Source: JAKEFM01 sp035695825
Lineage (GTDB): Bacteria; Planctomycetota; UBA1135; JAKEFM01
NCBI GenBank assembly: GCA_035695825.1
Contig: DASRRH010000009.1
Span: forward strand, 124,001-188,000
Direction of reading: 5' to 3'
DNA length: 64,000 nt
Shown: piece by piece, positions 52,149-59,546 of the stretch
How positions within the stretch are numbered: position 1 is the first letter of the stretch
Layout: every line of letters starts with the position of its first letter
The notes under the pieces: model-generated
Told to the model about the DNA's origin: nothing
Database searches by the model: none
What the model saw: the letters and a program-made list of their open reading frames with translations, nothing else
Program-made: the position numbers and the translations under genes

Positions 52149-52519
52149 TCGATCCGCCGGATCCTGGGAGGTGTCGAGGGCCGGACTCTAGCCCGCGGCG
52201 TCGTCGGGCAGGAGGTCGGGGAGGATCGGTCGCCCGACCGTCGGGGTGCCGGAAGGGGAGGGGGTGGATCGAGCGATTCCGAGAGGCAGCCCGGTCCGAC
52301 CTGGCCTCAGGGCGAGCCGTCCCGTCCGGATCCGGGTCGGCGGAACGCGGGCCGGGCGAGTCATGGGCGGTGACGCGCGACTCCCCCGAGGCCGATCCGA
52401 ACGAAGCGGGACCCCGGACCTGCGTGCCATGGCCGCGTCGGGTCGGGTCCGCGGTGGGCGCGACATCCGTGGGGCTGACGCTCGGCAGTCGAGCGGGTAG
52501 AAGGGTGGGAAGAGGATCC
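52149..52519. other. 371-bp intergenic region between divergent genes
   Basis: No gene seen. It lies upstream of both the PLD nuclease (minus) and the GNAT (plus). A short inverted repeat, GATCC-GCC-GGATC, sits at 52151-52163 directly before the nuclease start. No strong promoter hexamers are evident. Confidence 0.4.
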
Positions 52520-53095
52520 GTGGGCCTCGCCTTCTTCGAAATAACGCCTCGCCGCTGGCCCGATCTCGTGCGACTCTTCGGGCCGAACGGGGCCTGCGGC
52601 AGCTGCTGGTGCATGTGGTGGCGGGTCGAGAAAGGGGGGAAGACCTGGGAGGCGATGAAGGCGGACGGGCGCTCGAAGCGGACCCTCGCCTCCCTCGTCC
52701 GGCGCGGTCGCGCCCTCGGGATTCTCGCGTACTGCGACGGCGAGCCCGTCGGCTGGGTCACCTTCGGTCCGCGCCGCGCCGACTTCCCGCGGCTCGACCG
52801 AGTCCGCGCCTACCAGCGCGACGACACGGCGAGCGTGTGGTCGGTCCCCTGTTTCTTCGTCGCTCGCGGATGGCGAGGGAAGGGGGTCGCGTCCGCCCTC
52901 CTGGAGGCCGCGGTCGCCGCCGCGAGGAGGCGCGGCGCGCGCGTCCTCGAGGGCTACCCCGTGACGAAGGCCCTGCCGGCGGCCTTCGCCTACACGGGCG
53001 CGCTCTCGATGTTCACGAGGGCGGGCTTCCGGCCCGTCGAGGGGACTCCCGCGCGCAAGCCCCTCGTCCGGTTGGCCCTCGGGCGAGGAGGGTGA
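52520..53095 (+). CDS. GNAT family N-acetyltransferase
   Basis: A 191-residue acetyl-CoA-dependent acetyltransferase. The N-terminal CGSCWCMWWR (26-35) marks a GNAT subgroup with a conserved Cys/Trp cluster. Motif A, CFFVARGWRGKGVASALLEAA, carries the RGxGxA pyrophosphate loop. The GTG at 52520 follows AGAGGATCC, a good ribosome-binding site, and begins the fold cleanly. The substrate is unknown. It is a single gene. Confidence 0.85.
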   Translation: MGLAFFEITPRRWPDLVRLFGPNGACGSCWCMWWRVEKGGKTWEAMKADGRSKRTLASLVRRGRALGILAYCDGEPVGWVTFGPRRADFPRLDRVRAYQRDDTASVWSVPCFFVARGWRGKGVASALLEAAVAAARRRGARVLEGYPVTKALPAAFAYTGALSMFTRAGFRPVEGTPARKPLVRLALGRGG

Positions 53096-53106
53096 GGGGG
53101 AGAGCG

Positions 53107-53586
53107 TCAGGTCCGCCGGGACCGTTTGCGCGGCGGGGGAGGGGGGGGCTTCTCGGGGGGCTCGGGCTCCGCGGGCGCCTCTTCCGGGGCGCCATCGGGA
53201 AGCACCCCCGGCTCGCGGCCGGCGGCCGCGGCGAGCTCCCGGTCGTGCGCGACCACCTCGTCGATCTTCCGGCCGAGCTGGATCGCCCCCTCGATCGACT
53301 CGTCGTACTTGAAGAAGAGATGGGGGGAGACGCGCGTCGCGAGGACGGCGCGGACCTGGCGCTCGAGGAAGCCCTTCGCGTGGTCGAGCATGTGGCCGAC
53401 GAGGGCGCGGTCCTTCTCGTCCCCGAGGACGGAGTAGAAGACCACGCACTGGGTGAGGTCCTTCGCGAGCTTGACGTGGGTGACCGTGACGAAGCGGGAG
53501 CGGGGGTCCTTCATCTCGAAGGAGAGGACCTCGGCCAGGCGCTCCTGGATCCGGGAGGAGAGCTGGGCGAGTCGGATCGGGTTCAC
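53107..53586 (-). CDS. rbfA: Ribosome-binding factor A
   Basis: A 159-residue protein; residues 1-120 are the KH-like RbfA domain (IRLAQLSSRIQERLAEVLSFEMKDPR, VFYSVLGDEKD, SPHLFFKYDESIEGA), which helps mature the 16S rRNA 5' end. The last 40 residues are a Pro/Glu-rich tail ending in KPPPPPPRKRSRRT, longer than usual. The GTG at 53586 overlaps the DUF503 stop (GTGA). It is the last gene of the nusA operon. Confidence 0.93.
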   Translation of the reverse strand: MNPIRLAQLSSRIQERLAEVLSFEMKDPRSRFVTVTHVKLAKDLTQCVVFYSVLGDEKDRALVGHMLDHAKGFLERQVRAVLATRVSPHLFFKYDESIEGAIQLGRKIDEVVAHDRELAAAAGREPGVLPDGAPEEAPAEPEPPEKPPPPPPRKRSRRT

Positions 53587-53864
53587 AGGATCTCGATCTG
53601 GTGGTCGGCGAGCTCGGCGTCGCGGTAGGTCTCGACGAACTTGAGAAGGGCCCGGAGCGTACCTTCCGCCGAGGCCGCGTCGACCCCGACGCTCGAGGCG
53701 CCGAGGATCGCGCTCCCCCAGATGTCGTGGTCGTCGACCTCGGCGATCGACACGTTGAAGCGCTGGCGCGCGCGCTCCTTCAAGGACTTGACCACGCTGC
53801 GCTTCTCCTTGAGCGAGGCGCAACCCGGGATCCGCAGGGTGAACTGGAGAATCCCGACGTTCAC
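53583..53864 (-). CDS. DUF503 (YlxP-like) protein
   Basis: A 93-residue protein of the DUF503 family, typical in length and sequence: LRIPGCASLKEKRSVVKSLKER, then NVSIAEVDDHDIWGSAILG. Members sit between infB and rbfA in many bacteria and are linked to ribosome biogenesis by context. The GTG at 53864 lies 26 bp after infB, and the stop overlaps rbfA. Confidence 0.9.
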   Translation of the reverse strand: MNVGILQFTLRIPGCASLKEKRSVVKSLKERARQRFNVSIAEVDDHDIWGSAILGASSVGVDAASAEGTLRALLKFVETYRDAELADHQIEIL

Positions 53865-53889
53865 GGCCCCGCCTCCGCGAAAACGGGGG

Positions 53890-56793
53890 CTAGGTCGATC
53901 CGGACCGGACCGTCGGCGACCCGACCCGCTCGCCGGAGGAGGCCGCTGCGGGGCCGAGGACCCGGCGCTCGCGGACGATCTGGAAGGACTCGATCCGGTC
54001 CCCCTCCTTGATGTCGTCGTACCCCTCGACCTTCGCCCCGCACTCGAAGCCCTCCTTCACCTCGCGGACGTCGTCCTTGACGCGGCGGAGGCTCGCGAGG
54101 CGGCCGGTGAAGATCACGCGGCCGTCGCGGACGAGCCGGATCGGGGCGGTGCGGGGGACCGTGCCGTCCGTGCAGAAGCAGCCGGCGATGTTCCCGATCT
54201 TCGAGAAGTAGAAGACCTTCCGGATCTCGAGGTGGCCGAGGATCTGCTCGCGCTCGAGGGGGGCGAGGAGCCCCTCCATGGCCTTGCGGACCTCGTCGAG
54301 GAGCTCGTAGATCACGCGGTAGGTCCGGATCTCGACGCCGTGCTGCTCCGCCGCGGAGCGCGCCTTGTCGTCCGCCGCGACGTTGAAGCCGAGGACCACC
54401 CCGTTGCTCGTCTCGGCGAGGAGGACGTCCGCCTCCGTGATCCCGCCGATCCCGGAGCGGAGCAGCTTCACGTCGACCTCGGGGACCGCGAGGGCGGGGA
54501 TCTCCTTCCGCAGCGCCTCGAGCGAGCCGAGGACGTCCGCCTTGAGGACGATCGCGATCTCCTTCGCCTCGCCGGCGGCGAGGGCGGCCGAGAGGGTCTC
54601 GAGGGTGACCGTCGGCCGCTCGAGCCGCTGCATCGCGCGGGCCTTCTTCCCGCGCTCCTCGGCGACCTCGCGCGCCTTGGCGAGGTCGGCGACGACGTGG
54701 AAGCGGTCCCCGGCGTCGGGGAGGGCGAGGAGCCCCGACACCTCGACCGGCGTCGAGGGCCCCGCCTCCTCGAGCTCCTCCCCGCGGTCGTTCGAGAGGG
54801 CGCGGACGCGGCCGTACCCCGCCCCGGCGTTCAAGATGTCGCCGCGGCGGAGCGTGCCGTCGCGGACGAGGACGTGGGCGACGATCCCCTTCCCCTCGTC
54901 GACGCTCGCCTCGAGGACGACCCCCGTCGCGCTCTCGTCGGGATTCGCCCGAAGTTCCATGACCTCCGCCTCGAGGGCCACCCGCTCGAGGAGCGGCACG
55001 ATCCCGCGGCCGGTCGTCGCCGCCGTCTCGACGATCCCCGTGTGTCCGCCGTACTCCTCCGGGATCAGTCCGAGGGTGGCGAGCTGGTTCTTCACCCGGA
55101 TCGGGTTCGCCTCCGGGCGATCGCTCTTGTTCAGGGCGACGACGATCGGGGCCTTCGCGGCCCGCGCGTGCTCGATCGCCTCCTCCGTCTGCGGCATCAC
55201 CCCGTCGTCGGCCGCAACGACGAGGACGACGATGTCCGTCGAGCGGGCCCCGCGCGCGCGCATGGCCGTGAAGGCCCGGTGCCCCGGGGTGTCGATCACC
55301 GTGATCGTGTGCCCCGAGGGGGTCGTCACCTGGTAGGCGCCGATCCGCTGGGTGATCCCCCCCGCCTCGCCCGCGGCGATCTTCGACTTCCGGATCGCGT
55401 CGAGGAGGGAGGTCTTGCCGTGGTCGACGTGGCCGAGGAGCGCGATGACGGGAGGCCGCGTGATCCTCTCTCCCGTCGCGGCCGCGCGGGACTTCGCGAT
55501 CGCCGAGGCGAACTCCCGCTCGACGTCGGCCACCTTCTTCATCTCGATCTCGCAGCGGAACTCGCTCGCGGCGAGCGCGGCCGTCTCCTCCTCGAGGACG
55601 GAGTTGATGTTGACCTTGCCGAAGCCGAGGAGGTTGAAGAGGACCCGCATCAGGTCGGCGATCTTCACTCCGAGCGCGGCGGAGAGCGTGCGGACGGTGA
55701 TCGGGACCTCGAGCTGGACCCGCGTCGGCCGCTCGGGCGTCGAGGGGGCCGTCCGGGCCGCCCCCCCGGGTCCGTCGCGGCCTCCTCCGCCGCGGCCCGA
55801 GGCGCTCCCGCGGCGGACCTCGCGCTGGCGCTGGCGGCGATACTCCTCGCGCTCCTTCAGCTGGGCGGACGTTAGGGTGCCGCGGGAGGCGAAGTCCCCG
55901 CGCGCGAGGGCGCGCGCGCGGTCGTGGTGGAGCGTCGGGTGGGGCTCCGAGCCCTTGGGGGCCGGCCCGGCCGCGGAGGGCCGGCCGATCGCGGCGAGGT
56001 CGATCTTCCCGAGGATCTTCGGTCCGCGCCGGGTCGTCGGCGTCGGCCGCGGCGCGCCCGTGGCGGGGGGTGCGGAGGGCGCCGGACCGGCCGCCACGCT
56101 CGGAACGGTGGAGGGCGGGGCGGCTCCGGCCGCCGGAGGGGAGCCCGCGGGTGGGATCTCCCCCACGGGCGCGGCGACCGCACGGAGCGGGGGCGCCGCC
56201 ACCGGCGGGGCCGCCGCCATCGGCGCGACGGGGACGAAGGGCGGGCCGGAGGCGGCCGCCGTGGCGGCGACGGGAGGAGCCTCCGCGGACGGAGGGACCT
56301 CCATGGGCCCGCCGGACGGGAGGGGCTCCGAGGGAGGGAGGGGCCGGGCGACCTCGATCGGCTCCGCCTCCGCCGCGAACGCGGGAGCCTCGGCCTCGGG
56401 CTCGACGAACGAGGGCTCGGACGGCGGAGCCTCCGGCAGGAAGGTCTCGACCTCGGCCGCGGGGACCAGGGAGGGCCCCTTCGGCTCGCGGACCTCGGAG
56501 GGGGGCGCCGGGACCGCCTCGGCAACCTCCCCGGCCGGGGCGGCCTCGACCTTCTTAGGCTTCCGCCGGAGCATGCCGAGCGCGGCCTCGGCCGGTTCCT
56601 CCGCCTTCTCCGGGATGATCCCGTAGGCCTCGAGCCGCGCCTCGACCTCGAGGAGCTCGGAGTCGTCGAGGACCGAGTTGGGCGAGCGGATCCTCTCGAA
56701 CCCGATCTCGCGGAGCTTCTTCGTGAGGTCGGCGGGTTTCATGCCGAACCTCTTCGCGAGCTCGCTGACGCGCGTTTTCTTCAATGCGGACAA
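53890..56793 (-). CDS. infB: Translation initiation factor IF-2
   Basis: A 967-residue GTPase that brings initiator tRNA to the 30S subunit. The N-terminal IF2_N segment (MSALKKTRVSELAKRFGMKP) is followed by about 300 residues of Ala/Pro/Glu-rich linker and a second IF2_N. The G domain begins at G454-HVDHGKT461, with DTPGH and NKSD. The C-terminal domains end in the IF2 fold with DVREVKEGFECG. I start it at the TTG at 56793, 8 nt after GGAG; a TTG at 56784 is the alternative. It follows nusA by 26 bp. Confidence 0.96.
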   Translation of the reverse strand: MSALKKTRVSELAKRFGMKPADLTKKLREIGFERIRSPNSVLDDSELLEVEARLEAYGIIPEKAEEPAEAALGMLRRKPKKVEAAPAGEVAEAVPAPPSEVREPKGPSLVPAAEVETFLPEAPPSEPSFVEPEAEAPAFAAEAEPIEVARPLPPSEPLPSGGPMEVPPSAEAPPVAATAAASGPPFVPVAPMAAAPPVAAPPLRAVAAPVGEIPPAGSPPAAGAAPPSTVPSVAAGPAPSAPPATGAPRPTPTTRRGPKILGKIDLAAIGRPSAAGPAPKGSEPHPTLHHDRARALARGDFASRGTLTSAQLKEREEYRRQRQREVRRGSASGRGGGGRDGPGGAARTAPSTPERPTRVQLEVPITVRTLSAALGVKIADLMRVLFNLLGFGKVNINSVLEEETAALAASEFRCEIEMKKVADVEREFASAIAKSRAAATGERITRPPVIALLGHVDHGKTSLLDAIRKSKIAAGEAGGITQRIGAYQVTTPSGHTITVIDTPGHRAFTAMRARGARSTDIVVLVVAADDGVMPQTEEAIEHARAAKAPIVVALNKSDRPEANPIRVKNQLATLGLIPEEYGGHTGIVETAATTGRGIVPLLERVALEAEVMELRANPDESATGVVLEASVDEGKGIVAHVLVRDGTLRRGDILNAGAGYGRVRALSNDRGEELEEAGPSTPVEVSGLLALPDAGDRFHVVADLAKAREVAEERGKKARAMQRLERPTVTLETLSAALAAGEAKEIAIVLKADVLGSLEALRKEIPALAVPEVDVKLLRSGIGGITEADVLLAETSNGVVLGFNVAADDKARSAAEQHGVEIRTYRVIYELLDEVRKAMEGLLAPLEREQILGHLEIRKVFYFSKIGNIAGCFCTDGTVPRTAPIRLVRDGRVIFTGRLASLRRVKDDVREVKEGFECGAKVEGYDDIKEGDRIESFQIVRERRVLGPAAASSGERVGSPTVRSGST

Positions 56794-56819
56794 ACCCGTG
56801 GCTCCGCGGCCCGGCGCCG

Positions 56820-57968
56820 TCAGGCGACCGGCCGGACCTCCCCCGCCGTCGATCCGGCTTCCGCGCCCCCTTCCGGTTCCGGGACGGCCTCGCCCCCCGT
56901 CTCGGCGGGCGGAGGTTCCTCGGCCAAGGGCACCGCCTCCGCGGGCGGCGTGGAGGGGGCCTCGGCCGCGGTCGCCTCGGCCGCCGCGGGAGGCCCGGTC
57001 CGACGGGCGAGCTCGTCCGTCTCGAATTCCGCCCTCGTCCGGATCTCGATGTCCCAGCCGGCGAGCTTGCTCGCGAGCCGGACGTTGCGCCCCCCCTTGC
57101 CGATCGCGAGGGACTGCTGGTCCTCGTCGACGATGACCGTGACCGTCTTCGTCGCCTCGTCGGGGAAGATGTTGTCGAGGTTGATCGCCGCGGGCTTGAG
57201 GGCGTTCTGGACGAGGACCTCGAGGGAGTCGTTCCAGCGGATGATGTCGATCCTCTCGCCGTTCAACTCGTCGATGATCGACTTGATGCGGGAGCCGCGG
57301 ACCCCCACGCAGGCCCCGACGCAGTCGATCTTCGGGTCGTTCGACAAGACGGCGAACTTCGTGCGGTAGCCGGGCTCGCGGACGATCCGGCGCACCTCGA
57401 TGATGCCGTCGTTGATCTCGGGGACCTCGATCTCGAAGAGCCTCCGCACGAGATCGGCGTGCCCGCGCGAGAGGATGATCTTGACCTTCGGGCCGACCTT
57501 CTTCACCTCGAGGACGAGGCAGCGGATGCGGTCGCCGGGACGGTAGAGCTCCCCCTTGACGCGCTCCTCCCGGGGGAGGATCCCCTCCGCCCGGCCGAGG
57601 TTCACGATGATCGCCTCCCCCTCGAAGCGCTGGACGGTGCCCGTCACGATGCGCCCCGCCCGCGCCTCGTACTCCCCGTAGACGACGTCGCGCTCGGCCT
57701 CGCGCAGGCGCTGGATCATCACCTGCTTCGCCGTCTGGGCCGCGATCCGGCCGAGGTCGGACCAGATCCGGGGGTCCTTCAGGTCGAACTCCTCGCACTC
57801 GATCTGGCCGTTGGTCCGGTTGATCGTGATCGAAATCTCCTCCTCGATCCCGTAGCGCTTGCGGATCGCCGTCGCGAGGGCGGTCTCCAAGCTCTGGAAG
57901 AGGATCTCCTTGTGGATCTCCTTCTCCCGGTGGAGACCTTCGATCAGGCGCAAGAGTTCTCCGTTCAT
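56820..57968 (-). CDS. nusA: Transcription termination/antitermination factor NusA
   Basis: A 382-residue RNA polymerase-binding factor. In order: the N-terminal polymerase-binding domain (1-125), S1 (about 130-200, GRIVTGTVQRFEGEAIIV), KH1 with CVGVRGSRIKSI and KH2 with IGKGGRNVRLASKLAGWDI. A Pro/Ala/Glu-rich tail of about 40 residues ends the protein, with no extra AR repeats. I start it at the ATG at 57968 (MNGELLRLIEGLH). It is the first gene of nusA-infB-DUF503-rbfA; no rimP precedes it. A promoter and a terminator-like hairpin lie in its leader. Confidence 0.96.
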   Translation of the reverse strand: MNGELLRLIEGLHREKEIHKEILFQSLETALATAIRKRYGIEEEISITINRTNGQIECEEFDLKDPRIWSDLGRIAAQTAKQVMIQRLREAERDVVYGEYEARAGRIVTGTVQRFEGEAIIVNLGRAEGILPREERVKGELYRPGDRIRCLVLEVKKVGPKVKIILSRGHADLVRRLFEIEVPEINDGIIEVRRIVREPGYRTKFAVLSNDPKIDCVGACVGVRGSRIKSIIDELNGERIDIIRWNDSLEVLVQNALKPAAINLDNIFPDEATKTVTVIVDEDQQSLAIGKGGRNVRLASKLAGWDIEIRTRAEFETDELARRTGPPAAAEATAAEAPSTPPAEAVPLAEEPPPAETGGEAVPEPEGGAEAGSTAGEVRPVA

Positions 57969-58060
57969 CCGAGGTCCCGTGCCCTCCGTGCGACACGAAG
58001 CCCGGGGCCCGCTCCTCGTCAGGAGGCGAGCGCCCGCTCGACCATCATCCGAACCCAAAC

Positions 58061-58085
58061 AAAAAAGTGGGTCGGCCCCACTTTT
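58061..58085 (-). terminator. Terminator-like hairpin in the nusA leader
   Basis: On the minus strand AAAAGTGGG-GCCGA-CCCACTTTT (58085-58063) is a 9-bp perfect stem followed by TT and then GTTTGGG, giving a T6 run. It has the form of an intrinsic terminator but lies between the predicted promoter and the nusA start, as an attenuator would. A second hairpin (GGCCCG/CGGGCC, 58091-58108) lies just upstream of it in the transcript. Confidence 0.6.
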
Positions 58086-58127
58086 CATACGGCCCGCCGG
58101 CTCGGGCCGGCTCGACTAAGGCGAGAT

Positions 58128-58157
58128 CTCATAATCCCTTCCGACCATCCTTGTCAA
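58128..58157 (-). promoter_or_regulatory. Sigma-70-like promoter of the nusA operon
   Basis: Minus strand: a perfect TTGACA -35 (58157-58152), an 18-bp spacer and a TATGAG -10 (58133-58128). Transcription would start near 58121, giving a leader of about 150 nt before the nusA ATG. Confidence 0.6.
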
Positions 58158-58176
58158 GAGAGGGAAGGCGGCTTCA

Positions 58177-58205
58177 TTGAGGGCCCGGCGCACGGGCGCT
58201 AGGAT
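58177..58205 (+). promoter_or_regulatory. Sigma-70-like promoter of the HPS/RraA operon
   Basis: TTGAGG (58177-58182), a 17-bp spacer and TAGGAT (58200-58205), each matching 4 of 6 consensus bases. Transcription would start near 58212, about 30 nt before the TTG start. It is back to back with the nusA promoter. Confidence 0.45.
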
Positions 58206-58241
58206 CTTCGCGCGGGGCGCGTCGCAAACCCCCGCGGCCCC

Positions 58242-59546
58242 TTGAGATCGCCCCCGACGACGGCCGAACTGCAGGTCGCGCTCGACTTCCTCGAGCTCTC
58301 CCGGGCGCTGCGGGTCGCCCGGGAGGCGGCCTCGGCGGGGGCCGAGATCCTCGAGGCGGGAACCCCCCTCATCAAGAGCGAGGGGCTCGACGCCGTTCGA
58401 GCGCTGCGCAAGGAATTTCCCGACCGCCGGATCGTCGCCGACATGAAGACGATGGACGCCGGCCGCGCGGAGATGGAATCGGCCGCGAAGGCGGGGGCGG
58501 ACGTCGTGACCGTCCTCGGGGCGGCCTCCGACGCGACGGTCCGCGAGTGCGTGGAGGCGGCGCGCAACTACGGCTTCGAGGTCGAGGCCGACCTGATCAA
58601 CGTTTCCGACCCGGCGGCTCGCGCGCGCGAGCTCGAGAGCCTCGGCGTCGGCCTGGTCGGGGTCCACTGCCCGATCGACGAGCAGATGCGAGGCCGGGAC
58701 CCCTTCGAGGTCCTCCGGAAGGTCCGCTCGGCGGTGTCCCTCCCCCTCGCCGTCGCGGGGGGGATCACCTCGGAGTCCGCCCCGGGCGCGGTCGCCGCCG
58801 GGGCCGACGTCGTCGTCGTCGGCGGAGCGATCGCGAAGAGCGCCGACGCCGCCGCCGCCACCCGGGCGATCCGGGAGGCGATGCGGACGGGGGTCGGCGT
58901 CCGGAGCCACCTCTACCGCCGCGCCGTCTCGACCGAGGAGATCCGCGCCGCCCTCGCCCTTCTCTCGACGCCGAATCTCTCCGACGCCATGCACCGAAGC
59001 GGCGACCTCGACGGCCTGCGCGCGATCCAGTCGGGGGCCAAGGCCTTCGGCCCCGCGATCCCCGTGCGGACCTGCCCGGGGGACTGGGCGAAGCCGGTCG
59101 AGGCGATCGACCACGCCGCGGAAGGGGAGGTGATCGTGATCGAGTCGGGAGGGCGCGCCCCGGCCGTATGGGGGGAGCTCGCCTCGGAGTCCTGCCTCCA
59201 GAAGAAGATTGCCGCCGTCGTGATCGACGGGGCGGTCCGCGACGTCGACGCGATCCGCGCGATCGGATTCCCCGTTTGGGCCCGGGTCGTCACCCCGACC
59301 GCCGGCGAGCCGAAGGGCTTCGGCGAGATCGGCGCGCCGATCACGATCTCCGGGGTCCGCATCCTCCCCGGAGACTGGATCGTCGCCGACGACTCCGGCG
59401 TCGTGCGGCTGCCGAAGGACCGGCTCTCGGAGGTCGTCAACCGCGGGATGGACGTCCTCGAGAAGGAGAACCGGCTCCGCGCGGAGATCCGCGGGGGCTC
59501 GACCCTCTCGAAGATCGGGGAGATCCTCCGCTGGGAGAAGCAGTGA
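58242..59546 (+). CDS. 3-hexulose-6-phosphate synthase/RraA-family fusion
   Basis: A 434-residue two-domain protein. Residues 5-215 are a 3-hexulose-6-phosphate synthase of the OMP decarboxylase-like barrel family, with D67-x-K69-xx-D72 in VADMKTMDAG and ADVVVVGGAI near the end. Residues 230-430 are an RraA-like domain (GDWAKPVEAIDHA, VVIDGAVRDVDAI, RVVTPTAG), the fold of HMG/oxaloacetate aldolases and of the RNase E regulator RraA. The fusion is known from archaea and some bacteria and is linked to pentose-hexulose conversion; the role of the second half is unclear. The start is the TTG at 58242. Confidence 0.9.
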   Translation: MRSPPTTAELQVALDFLELSRALRVAREAASAGAEILEAGTPLIKSEGLDAVRALRKEFPDRRIVADMKTMDAGRAEMESAAKAGADVVTVLGAASDATVRECVEAARNYGFEVEADLINVSDPAARARELESLGVGLVGVHCPIDEQMRGRDPFEVLRKVRSAVSLPLAVAGGITSESAPGAVAAGADVVVVGGAIAKSADAAAATRAIREAMRTGVGVRSHLYRRAVSTEEIRAALALLSTPNLSDAMHRSGDLDGLRAIQSGAKAFGPAIPVRTCPGDWAKPVEAIDHAAEGEVIVIESGGRAPAVWGELASESCLQKKIAAVVIDGAVRDVDAIRAIGFPVWARVVTPTAGEPKGFGEIGAPITISGVRILPGDWIVADDSGVVRLPKDRLSEVVNRGMDVLEKENRLRAEIRGGSTLSKIGEILRWEKQ

